A stretch of DNA of 6,829 nucleotides, taken from Ruminococcus sp. UBA946 (lineage in GTDB: Bacteria > Bacillota > Clostridia > Oscillospirales > Ruminococcaceae). The stretch covers positions 15,481-22,309 of the forward strand of contig DBCY01000151.1 of NCBI GenBank assembly GCA_002293295.1, written 5' to 3'. Below the pieces are notes generated by a model that searched no databases, had not been told where the DNA came from, and saw nothing but the letters and a program-made list of their open reading frames with translations. Both the position numbers and the translations under genes were made by a program. Below, piece after piece: positions 1-6,246 of the stretch. The stretch's first letter is position 1; the number at the start of each line of letters is the position of its first letter.

Positions 1-59
1 TTATTGTAAAGTAAAATCTCTTAGGTTGTTACCATTGTTAGTAAGAGAGGACTGTACAT

Positions 60-1181
60 ATGATAAATAAAAATTCGATACTGTTTTTATCTGCCGCCTT
101 AATTATAACAGGGCTTTTTTCGGGGTGTGACAAACAGCTTGAAGTAATAGAAGTCATACCGCCTCAGTATGACAGCGCCGAAGCTTTTAAAGAAGGGCTG
201 GCAGCGGTTGAAATTAATGATAAGTTCGGATTTATCGATAAAAAAGGCAATGTGGTTATCCCGATAGAATATGAATTAGCATCAAATTTCAGCGAAGGCA
301 TTGTAAGAGTGTATAAAAATGATAAAACAGAATATTTTGATAATAAAGGCAATTATATTTTTTCTTCCGAGTACATCGGAGCGTCTGATTTCAGCGAAGG
401 GTTTGCCATAGTTGCAAAAGACTGGGATTACGGATATATTGACAAAACGGGGAAGTTAGCGATTCCAATTAAATTCGATTATGCCGCGGAATTCATTGAA
501 GGTCTTGCTATAGTCGGCAAATCCGGAAAGTTCGGATATATTGATAAAACGGGCGCCGTTGTTATTCCGTATGAATATGACGATGTCAGTGATTTCAATG
601 ACGGACTCGCGGCAGTTAAAAAGGATGGCAAATATGGGTTTATTGACAAAACGGGCAGTGTAATCGTTCCGTTTGAATATGACAGTGCGGATGATTTCAG
701 CGAAGGGCTTTCGGCTGTCCGGAAAGATAACAAATACGGTTTTATTGATAAAACAGGTAAAGTCGTTATTCCTCTTATATATAACGGCGTAGGGAATTTC
801 AGCGAGGGTCTTGCGGGATTTGACATTGAAAATAAAAAAGTGGGGTTCATTGATAAAAACGGCGATGTTGTTATTCAGCCTGAATATGACGGGGGATGGA
901 GGTTTAATGACGGGCTCAGTAAAGTCATGAAGAATAAAAAGTATGGTTTCATTGATAAATCGGGAGCAGTGGCCGTCCCGCTTGAGTATATGCCCGCATG
1001 GGAATACAGCGAAGGCTACGCAATGGCTTCGAACGGATTTTTCTGGGGATTTATCGATAAAAAAGGCGAAGTGGCTGCGGACTTCAAATATGCTGCCGCT
1101 GACGACTTTTCAGAGGGAATGGCTGCCGTTTGCACCGGAGGCGAAAACGGTTTTAAATGGGGTTATATAACTATTGAATAG
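60..1181 (+). CDS. WG-repeat lipoprotein, ten tandem repeats
   Basis: This 373-residue protein is probably anchored on the outer face of the membrane. Residues 1-22 form a lipoprotein signal peptide: Lys4, a hydrophobic stretch, then LFSGC with Cys23 as the lipidated residue (Phe at -3 is slightly unusual). Residues 37-373 are ten tandem repeats of about 34 residues, beginning near Y37, Y71, Y105, F139, Y173, Y207, Y241, Y276, Y310 and Y344. Their consensus is roughly YDxAxxFxEGLAAVxx, then KYGFIDKxG, then VVIPxEY. This is the WG (WG_beta_rep) family pattern. Tyr or Phe replaces the name-giving Trp in most copies; repeats 9 and 10 keep WG. Repeat 2 is degenerate (EYFDNKG). WG-repeat proteins have no established reaction; a surface binding or scaffold role is inference. 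The start is supported by AGAGGA at 46-51, 8 nt upstream. The gene is closed by its own terminator and is separate from the next unit. Confidence 0.92.
   Translation: MINKNSILFLSAALIITGLFSGCDKQLEVIEVIPPQYDSAEAFKEGLAAVEINDKFGFIDKKGNVVIPIEYELASNFSEGIVRVYKNDKTEYFDNKGNYIFSSEYIGASDFSEGFAIVAKDWDYGYIDKTGKLAIPIKFDYAAEFIEGLAIVGKSGKFGYIDKTGAVVIPYEYDDVSDFNDGLAAVKKDGKYGFIDKTGSVIVPFEYDSADDFSEGLSAVRKDNKYGFIDKTGKVVIPLIYNGVGNFSEGLAGFDIENKKVGFIDKNGDVVIQPEYDGGWRFNDGLSKVMKNKKYGFIDKSGAVAVPLEYMPAWEYSEGYAMASNGFFWGFIDKKGEVAADFKYAAADDFSEGMAAVCTGGENGFKWGYITIE
168..1181 (+). repeat. About 102-bp tandem coding repeats (WG units)
   Basis: The ten protein repeats correspond to DNA repeats of 102 bp (one of 105 bp). Short stretches such as TTCAGCGAAGG and TTTATTGATAAAAC recur almost unchanged from unit to unit, so the array may expand or contract by recombination. 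Long open frames on the opposite strand here are a by-product of the repeat composition. Confidence 0.8.
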
Positions 1182-1205
1182 TATCTGATAAAACACACAT
1201 TTTAT

Positions 1206-1250
1206 ATAACGGGATGTCATATTTTAAGGCATCCCGTTATTTTCTTTTTT
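1206..1250 (+). terminator. Rho-independent terminator after the WG lipoprotein gene
   Basis: A perfect 11-bp stem (1206-1216 with 1230-1240; arm ATAACGGGATG) encloses a 13-nt loop and is followed by TTTCTTTTTT. It lies 24 nt after the stop codon and ends the first transcription unit. Confidence 0.93.
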
Positions 1251-1372
1251 ATTCATACCCTATATGCCCTGAAAAAACGCATCTCCGTTTTAAATTGTGT
1301 ATGCCTGTTTTGTTACAAATTATGCAATTAAGGTATTTTTATCCTCTTATCTGAATATTTTTAATGAGAAGC

Positions 1373-1395
1373 TGTAAACAGTCCGGCTGTTTATA
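1373..1395. repeat. Inverted repeat upstream of the Pro-rich protein gene
   Basis: TGTAAACAG (1373-1381) and CTGTTTATA (1387-1395) form a 9-bp stem with one G-T wobble and a 5-nt loop TCCGG. It lies about 40 nt before the start codon, with no T-run after it, so it is not a terminator. It could be an operator palindrome or a hairpin in the 5' untranslated region. I saw no convincing promoter, vegetative or sporulation, in 1251-1434. Confidence 0.45.
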
Positions 1396-1434
1396 TGAAT
1401 AGTTTCCTTTAAAAATTATATGGAGGTATCGGCA

Positions 1435-2718
1435 ATGGAGAACAAAAATAATAATTTTAGCAATAAAAAAAATCCTTCCGGCAGCGACCTGACTGCTAAA
1501 TATAAGGAAGAAATGATGAGGCAGTACAGGGAATCCAAAAGGAATGAAGCCGCACCGGCAATGCCGCCGCAAACCGCTCCTTCCCCCGTTCAATCAGCTC
1601 CCGCCCCTGCGCCTGCCGTAACGGCGTCCGCTCCTGTTCCTGTTATTCCCGTTCCGGCTGCTACAGCCCCCGCTCCGGCGCCCGCTCCCGTCATTATACA
1701 AAGGGAAGCGGTTCTTGAACCCATTCCGCAGGAACCGGCTGTTACTACTCCGGTACCCGAAAATATGATTCCCCCTATGCCGCAGATTCCGATTACCGTA
1801 ACGGGGGAGGTTATTTCACAAAACGAGACCGCTCCCGCCGCTCCTCAGCCCCGGCAGCAGCTGAAACCTCAGCAGCCGAAACCTCAGCAGCCGAAACCCA
1901 GACAGCAGCAGCCCCAGTCCAGACTGCAGCAGCCCCAGCATCAGAAACCCAGGTCTCAGCAGCCGAAACCCGTAATCATTACGCCTCCGGTCAATTCGGT
2001 TCCCGTTCCTAAAACCGAAGCCGCCCCGGTCGTTCCGCAGCCTGTCAGGCAGGAAATAACCGGTATTGACATTTATCCCGTCATTCCTGCGCCCAAAGAA
2101 ACTCAAGGGTGCAAGTTCCCTTCGGCAAACGATATTTTAAACGCGGAAACGGGAGTTTTACCCGGCGCACAAGCCGGCGTACCCGACTGTTCAAAAGAAG
2201 GCGTAAAATATTTCGAGGGCGATAATATTCATATGCAGGGTAACTATGAAACGGTAAAGCCGCAGTTAAACGCCCTTTCCGCCGGAATGGCTGCCCGGGA
2301 TGATATGGAGGGCAACGCAGTCCCCTATTCCATGAACAACTCAAATATAGACTATAAGCAGCTTGAAGACGGAAAAAACGTCGGATACCTTGTAGTTGAG
2401 GTAACCTCGGCAAATTCCGCGATACCCGTTAAAAACGCGACCGTAATCGTCACAATGCGCGACGGAAACGGAAATAACCTTATAAATATGCTTGTTACCG
2501 GCATTAACGGAGCCACCGAAACAATACCGCTGAAATCAGTTCCCGAATCACTGTCCGAGTCGCCGCAGACTCGCACTGCCCCCTATGTGACATATCAGGT
2601 GAACGTTTATGCGGACGGTTATTATTCGGTAACCGAGGTTGACGTACCGATATTTTCAACAATAAAATCAATACAGCCTATTTCTCTTATACCCGTCGCC
2701 GAATTTAACGGCATTTAA
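1435..2718 (+). CDS. Pro/Ala/Gln-rich protein with C-terminal SleC-N-like beta-sandwich domain
   Basis: This 427-residue protein (numbered from 1435) has no signal peptide and no membrane segment, so it should act in the cytoplasm, perhaps in the mother cell or forespore. The start at 1435 is preferred because GGAGGT at 1422-1427 sits 7 nt upstream. An ATG at 1420 in the same frame overlaps that ribosome binding site and is unlikely to be used. A charged N-terminus (about 1-40, KYKEEMMRQYR) is followed by a disordered Pro/Ala/Val region (about 40-205) with a Gln/Pro/Lys core near 141-180 (QQPKPQQPKP). A less biased region of about 110 residues comes next. The last ~107 residues (from GYLVVEV) look like a carboxypeptidase-regulatory-type beta-sandwich. 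From memory this resembles the N-terminal part of clostridial SleC, including the IPVKNATV stretch and the YxVNVYADGYY strand. The next gene encodes the rest of a SleC-like protein, so a spore-wall role is inferred. Function is unproven. Confidence 0.85.
   Translation: MENKNNNFSNKKNPSGSDLTAKYKEEMMRQYRESKRNEAAPAMPPQTAPSPVQSAPAPAPAVTASAPVPVIPVPAATAPAPAPAPVIIQREAVLEPIPQEPAVTTPVPENMIPPMPQIPITVTGEVISQNETAPAAPQPRQQLKPQQPKPQQPKPRQQQPQSRLQQPQHQKPRSQQPKPVIITPPVNSVPVPKTEAAPVVPQPVRQEITGIDIYPVIPAPKETQGCKFPSANDILNAETGVLPGAQAGVPDCSKEGVKYFEGDNIHMQGNYETVKPQLNALSAGMAARDDMEGNAVPYSMNNSNIDYKQLEDGKNVGYLVVEVTSANSAIPVKNATVIVTMRDGNGNNLINMLVTGINGATETIPLKSVPESLSESPQTRTAPYVTYQVNVYADGYYSVTEVDVPIFSTIKSIQPISLIPVAEFNGI
1846..1973 (+). 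repeat. CAG/CCG-rich low-complexity coding repeats
   Basis: This imperfect short repeat encodes the Gln/Pro/Lys-rich linker. Two exact 15-bp copies of AAACCTCAGCAGCCG lie at 1864-1878 and 1879-1893, followed by diverged versions up to about 1973. Slippage could change the linker length between strains. Confidence 0.75.
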
Positions 2719-2762
2719 TGCGCAGCGACGGCATTTTAAATTATTCAGCAGGCATTATTTAA
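2710..2762 (+). repeat. Three spaced GGCATTTAA-like direct repeats
   Basis: GGCATTTAA (2710-2718, covering the stop codon of the upstream gene), GGCATTTTAA (2730-2739) and GGCATTATTTAA (2751-2762) start 20 and 21 bp apart, about two helical turns. They lie in the gap before the SpoIID-domain gene. Such phasing would suit a regulator binding one face of the DNA, but no regulator is known here and chance is possible in AT-rich sequence. Confidence 0.35.
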
Positions 2763-2897
2763 GAACATTAACTTAAATTTACCGGAACGGCGGGTAAAAA
2801 AAGATACCGAAAAGGCTCTTAAACGGCTATGCCTCGCGGAATCAATAAAACAATACTATAACTCCGCCGGAGGGTGTTAAAGGAGGGTTAATTCAGC

Positions 2898-4295
2898 ATG
2901 ACAGGCGAACCATTTATCCCCGAGACCATAACGGTTCATCTCGGGCGTCCCGACGACGGGACGGCGGGGAATATTACCGTAAGTTTCCCCGATTATATAA
3001 AAAACGTCGCATCCAGCGAAATATACCCCACATGGCCTGAATCAGCCCTTCGCGCCAATATATACGCCATAATCTCCTATACCCTCAACAGGTACTATAC
3101 AGAATGGTACCGTTCCCAGGGGTATGATTTCGACATTACAAGCTCTATCCAGTATGACCAGACCTTTATTGAGAACCGTGAAATTTTCGAGCCTATAAGC
3201 AATATAGTGGATAATATTTTCAATGACTACATTCAAAGGCAGGGTAATATCGAACCCCTTTTCGCGGCTTACTGCGACGGGGACGAGGTGCAGTGCGACG
3301 GGCTTTCCCAGTGGGGTTCCGTCGAGCTTGCAAGGCAGGGCTACATTCCTTATGACATACTGAGGTATTATTACGGCGACGATATTAATATTATACAGGA
3401 TGCTCCTGTCAGACCGAGTATTCAGTCATACCCCGGTTCCCCTCTGGTTTTCGGTGATTTAAGCAATGACGTCGCTTTTATACAGAGGCAGCTTAACCGC
3501 ATTTCAAACAATTATCCGGCGATACCTAAAATCTATCCGCTAGACGGCTTTTTCGACGATGAAACCCGGTCTGCCGTCGCAAAATTTCAGGAAATCTTCA
3601 ATATTCCGCAGTCAGGCGGGGTTGATAAGGCTACATGGTATAAAATCAATTATATTTATAACAGCGTAAAAAGGCTGAGCCAGCTTGATTCAGAGGGGCT
3701 TTCGCTTGCCGACGTCTCCCTGCAGCTGCCCGAGGAGCTCAGAGCGGGCGACGCCGGTCCGCTTGTAACCTACCTCCAGTATTATCTGTCGGTCATCGGC
3801 GCTTATTACAGGTCGGTTACTCCGGCTGAAATCACCGGCGAATTTGACAATGCCACGGTCAGTTCGGTTCGTTCCTTCCAGAACGTGTTCGGGCTTGAAC
3901 CGACGGGGGTTCTTAATCAGCGTACCTGGGACGACATTGCCAGAGCTTATAACGGAATTGTTGAAAGCGTCCCCGTAACGGAAACCGGCGCGAATGCGGT
4001 TTTATACCCGGGATTCATCCTGACCGAGGGGGTAACGAACGATTATGTGCGGATTTTACAGGAATACCTGAATTATATCCATGGAACATATGCTCAAATC
4101 CCGTTGGTAAGCGCGACGGGGTATTTCGGACCGCTTACCAGGAACGCCGTTACCGCCTTTCAGAATCTTTTCGGAATCCAGGCTACGGGTTCGGTGGGTC
4201 CCGTAACCTGGAATGAAATATCAAATATTTATTCCGACCTCAGATACGGTTATGAAAAAAGACCGGGGCAGTATCCCGGATATATTATCGGGTAA
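2898..4295 (+). CDS. SleC-like SpoIID/LytB-domain protein with three peptidoglycan-binding repeats (spore cortex-lytic family)
   Basis: This 465-residue protein is probably a spore peptidoglycan lytic transglycosylase. Residues 9-170 match the SleC version of the SpoIID/LytB domain: the DYIKNVASSEIYPTWP block, then RANIYAIISYTLNR, and a C-terminal CDGLSQWGSVELA plus ILRYYYG block. Glu41 in the VASSE stretch aligns with the catalytic Glu of SpoIID (inference from motif position). Cys126 and Cys133 flank the GLSQWG motif. Three PG_binding_1 repeats follow at about 183-257, 281-352 and 370-450, each with the family pattern of a DG/TG turn, an AVxxFQxxFxI helix and a TW near the end. No signal peptide is visible, as expected for a protein made inside the sporangium. 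Unlike classical SleC, there is almost nothing before the catalytic domain, so the pro-region is missing. AGGAGGG at 2881-2887 supports the start. The next gene follows after 14 nt, so the two are cotranscribed. Confidence 0.92.
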   Translation: MTGEPFIPETITVHLGRPDDGTAGNITVSFPDYIKNVASSEIYPTWPESALRANIYAIISYTLNRYYTEWYRSQGYDFDITSSIQYDQTFIENREIFEPISNIVDNIFNDYIQRQGNIEPLFAAYCDGDEVQCDGLSQWGSVELARQGYIPYDILRYYYGDDINIIQDAPVRPSIQSYPGSPLVFGDLSNDVAFIQRQLNRISNNYPAIPKIYPLDGFFDDETRSAVAKFQEIFNIPQSGGVDKATWYKINYIYNSVKRLSQLDSEGLSLADVSLQLPEELRAGDAGPLVTYLQYYLSVIGAYYRSVTPAEITGEFDNATVSSVRSFQNVFGLEPTGVLNQRTWDDIARAYNGIVESVPVTETGANAVLYPGFILTEGVTNDYVRILQEYLNYIHGTYAQIPLVSATGYFGPLTRNAVTAFQNLFGIQATGSVGPVTWNEISNIYSDLRYGYEKRPGQYPGYIIG

Positions 4296-4309
4296 GGAGT
4301 TGAAATTCA

Positions 4310-4855
4310 ATGTCATATTCCGACGCGGACAAAAAAAAGCATATAGAGGAGGTCCAGCAGTATTTAAGGGGAATTTCATATAAGGACAGCCGGATTCCGA
4401 GGATTATCCCCGACGGTATTTACGGCCCCGAAACACGCAGTGCCGTAAAGATATTCCAGGAGATTCATAATCTCCCGGTAACGGGAACCGTCGACGAGCA
4501 GTCAAACAGCAAAATTTATGATGAGTATACGAAGCATATAATATTGAATGAATACATAGATTCCATAGAACCGTTCACCGACGTCAACTATCTGCTAAAG
4601 CCGGGGGACACGGGATACACCGTATTTATCATACAGTCAATGCTTAACACGATTGCGCAGTTTTTCGCCAATATTTCTCTTGTCGAAATAACAGGCAGGC
4701 TTGACGCTCCCACGCAGAACACCGTCGGACAGCTTCAGACCGTAATGAGGCAGAAAATAACGGAAAGCATACATTTTTACACATGGAACGGCCTTGCCAG
4801 GCTTTATAATATATATGTCAAGGAAGCAAACGCTGCGCCGCCGGATATTCTTTGA
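4310..4855 (+). CDS. Small protein with two peptidoglycan-binding repeats
   Basis: This 181-residue protein consists almost wholly of two PG_binding_1-type repeats. The first (about 8-73) is well conserved, with PDGIYGPETRSAVKIFQ, LPVTGTVD and a C-terminal helix. The second (about 96-168) keeps LKPGDTG, the helix VFIIQSMLN and the terminal YTWNGLARLYNIY. In place of the usual AVxxFQ helix it has NTVGQLQTVMRQ, so it is diverged. There is no catalytic domain, signal peptide or membrane segment. It lies 14 nt after the SpoIID-domain gene, and its ribosome binding site (AAGGAG, 4294-4299) overlaps that gene's stop codon, so translation is likely coupled. Its repeats resemble those of the neighbour, so it probably arose by partial duplication. 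An accessory cell-wall anchor or targeting subunit is inferred. A terminator follows directly. Confidence 0.9.
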   Translation: MSYSDADKKKHIEEVQQYLRGISYKDSRIPRIIPDGIYGPETRSAVKIFQEIHNLPVTGTVDEQSNSKIYDEYTKHIILNEYIDSIEPFTDVNYLLKPGDTGYTVFIIQSMLNTIAQFFANISLVEITGRLDAPTQNTVGQLQTVMRQKITESIHFYTWNGLARLYNIYVKEANAAPPDIL

Positions 4856-4866
4856 AACTTATACAG

Positions 4867-4903
4867 GACCTCCCGCAGAAATTCAACGCAGGAGGTCTTT
4901 TTT
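4867..4903 (+). terminator. Rho-independent terminator after the spore-wall cluster
   Basis: A 7-bp stem (GACCTCC at 4867-4873 with GGAGGTC at 4891-4897) and a 17-nt loop are followed by six T residues (4898-4903). It begins 12 nt after the last stop codon of the cluster and isolates it from the flagellin unit. Confidence 0.88.
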
Positions 4904-4979
4904 AGTTTTATACTAGTATTATGATATATTTGCATAAAAAAACCAGTAAAATCTTAGCGACTTTTTAACTGAAATATGT

Positions 4980-5006
4980 TAAAGTTTGCTTATTGCCTGC
5001 CGATAT
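4980..5006 (+). promoter_or_regulatory. Sigma-28 (SigD/FliA) promoter for flagellin
   Basis: TAAA at 4980-4983 and GCCGATAT at 4999-5006 are separated by 15 nt. This matches the sigma-28 consensus (TAAA, about 15 nt, GCCGATAA) at every position but the last. Transcription should start near 5013 and leave a leader of about 190 nt before the flagellin start codon. Use of this sigma factor ties flagellin expression to completion of the hook-basal body, as is general for the family. Confidence 0.9.
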
Positions 5007-5012
5007 ATCAGA

Positions 5013-5202
5013 TAGAAGCCGGAAGTACGTAACCGGGTCAGGTTTTCTCCCCGGGAAATGTTCTTCCTGCTAAATCACCGTTTCGCAGAACCGTTTTTTC
5101 AATCCGAATTGCGCAATAGGGTTTTATCAGCGGTTCAATAAAATTTATTATTTATTATGCAAATCGAATGGATTCGGTTTACAAATTACAGGAGGTAATA
5201 TT
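5013..5202 (+). other. Long 5' leader of the flagellin mRNA
   Basis: The predicted untranslated leader contains GC-rich self-complementary patches near its 5' end (CCGGG at 5033-5037 can pair with CCCGG at 5050-5054) and an AU-rich second half. It does not show the conserved blocks of the c-di-GMP-I riboswitch. The only element I can argue for is the GGA hairpin next to the ribosome binding site, listed separately. Upstream of the promoter, 4904-4979 holds nothing recognisable. Confidence 0.5.
5161..5196 (+). promoter_or_regulatory. Candidate CsrA binding region: UGGA-loop hairpin plus flagellin ribosome binding site
   Basis: AAATCGAA (5161-5168) pairs with TTCGGTTT (5173-5180), eight pairs with one wobble, presenting UGGA (5169-5172) in the loop. 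The closing A plus loop reads AUGGA, matching the minimal CsrA core ANGGA. A second GGA (5191-5193) lies in the ribosome binding site AGGAGGT at 5190-5196, 22 nt downstream. Two GGA sites, one in a hairpin loop and one over the ribosome binding site, is the arrangement known for the Bacillus subtilis hag leader under CsrA/FliW control. No csrA or fliW gene is in this window, so the link is inferred. Confidence 0.55.
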
Positions 5203-6210
5203 ATGGTAGTACAGCACAATATGACGGCGATTAACGCCAACAGATACTTGGGTATCAACAATAAGAAGCTTTCCAAGTCCCTGGAAAAACTTTCTTCGGG
5301 TTATGCAATCAACCGCGCCGGCGATAACGCCGCAGGTCTTGCCGTTTCCGAAAAAATGAGGTCCCAGATCGGCGGTATCAATCAGGCGATTAAAAACTCC
5401 GAAGACGGCATCTCAATGGTTCAGACCTTTGAAGGCGCTTTGACCGAAACTCATTCCATCCTTCAGAGAATGAAAACCCTTGCTACTCAGTCCGCCAACG
5501 GCACTTATGACAACGCCGTTGACCGTGCCGCTATCCAGCTTGAATTTGACCAGCTCAATTCCGAGCTCGACCAGATCGCCGATACCGACTTTAACGGAAC
5601 TATCTGCTTAAACGGCGGTTCTCTTGCAAACGGTCTTGAAGCAACCGGCGACCCGCTTACATTCACGGGCGAACATACCGGAACAGTCAGAACAGCCGCT
5701 TCAGGCTCGGTTGATATTTCAGACTATTATGACCAGTCCGCAGCTTCGCTGACCTATGTTTCCAGCATTACCCTCCAGACCGGCGCAAGGTCGAAGGATG
5801 CCGTAAACTTTACTTTTGACTATTCCAACTATACCAAGGGCTTCTCCGGCGCAGGCCATACTTTGACGGCTGACATGAACGTTACTTCAAAGGGCTTGCA
5901 GACTTCCGGTCTCTCCCTTACCACCCAGGCTCTTGCTAACTGTGCAATCGACGCCATCGACTTTGCAATCAACAAGGTTTCAATGGTTCGTGCTACATTC
6001 GGCGCTATCCAGAACCGTCTCGAACACAAGATTGATAACCTGAACGTAACCTCTGAAAACCTGACCGCCGCTGAATCACGTATCCGTGATACAGACATGG
6101 CAACGGAAATGATGAACTTCACCAAGAATCAAATCCTTGCTCAGGCTTCTCAGTCGATGCTTGCTCAAGCTAACCAGCTGCCCCAGAGCGTTCTGGCTCT
6201 TCTCCAGTAG
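5203..6210 (+). CDS. fliC: Flagellin, filament subunit
   Basis: This 335-residue protein is the subunit of the flagellar filament, exported unfolded by the flagellar type III system. The N-terminal D0/D1 region (about 1-140) is classic: MVVQHNMTAINANR, KLSSGYAINRAGDNAAGLAVSEKM, and ADTDFNGT. The C-terminal D1/D0 region (about 243-335) carries FGAIQNRLEH, NLTAAESRIRDTDMA and the terminal LAQANQLPQSVLALLQ. The central variable part is only about 100 residues, Ser/Thr-rich and unlike any domain I recognise, so the filament surface should be thin. Arg89, Leu93 and Glu121 sit where the TLR5-contacting residues of Salmonella flagellin lie. Two cysteines, Cys135 and Cys247, are unusual for a flagellin. 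AGGAGGT at 5190-5196 precedes the start by 6 nt. The gene is monocistronic, between a sigma-28 promoter and a strong terminator, as expected for a very highly expressed gene. Confidence 0.97.
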   Translation: MVVQHNMTAINANRYLGINNKKLSKSLEKLSSGYAINRAGDNAAGLAVSEKMRSQIGGINQAIKNSEDGISMVQTFEGALTETHSILQRMKTLATQSANGTYDNAVDRAAIQLEFDQLNSELDQIADTDFNGTICLNGGSLANGLEATGDPLTFTGEHTGTVRTAASGSVDISDYYDQSAASLTYVSSITLQTGARSKDAVNFTFDYSNYTKGFSGAGHTLTADMNVTSKGLQTSGLSLTTQALANCAIDAIDFAINKVSMVRATFGAIQNRLEHKIDNLNVTSENLTAAESRIRDTDMATEMMNFTKNQILAQASQSMLAQANQLPQSVLALLQ

Positions 6211-6230
6211 GGTTTTAGTCATCAGCTTTA

Positions 6231-6246
6231 AACTGACAATTCAGTT
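6231..6246. repeat. Small hairpin just before the flagellin terminator
   Basis: AACTGA (6231-6236) and TCAGTT (6241-6246) form a 6-bp stem with a CAAT loop, directly abutting the terminator stem. The two hairpins in tandem may help stabilise the 3' end of the abundant flagellin mRNA; that role is inference. Confidence 0.5.

Noticed and set aside
479..850. Open frame of 123 codons on the minus strand inside the WG-repeat gene
   Set aside because: It mirrors the repeats of the + strand gene, is itself repetitive for that reason, and has no ribosome binding site or family resemblance.
1420..1434. Upstream ATG at 1420 as the start of the Pro-rich protein
   Set aside because: This ATG overlaps the ribosome binding site GGAGGT, which is correctly spaced for the ATG at 1435; nothing resembling a site precedes 1420.
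1846..1973. CRISPR array
   Set aside because: The repeats are short, contiguous and coding, with no spacers; they encode a Gln/Pro linker.
1816..2413. Two minus-strand open frames opposite the Pro/Gln-rich gene
   Set aside because: Their Arg/Gly/Leu-rich composition is what the complement of a CAG/CCG-rich region gives; no start signals or recognisable domains.
5058..5141. Short leader peptide of 27 codons in the flagellin leader
   Set aside because: Only a weak GGG precedes its ATG, its composition is unremarkable, and there is no attenuator-like terminator downstream of it.
5013..5160. c-di-GMP riboswitch in the flagellin leader
   Set aside because: The conserved blocks of the class I aptamer are not visible and no switchable terminator precedes the start codon.
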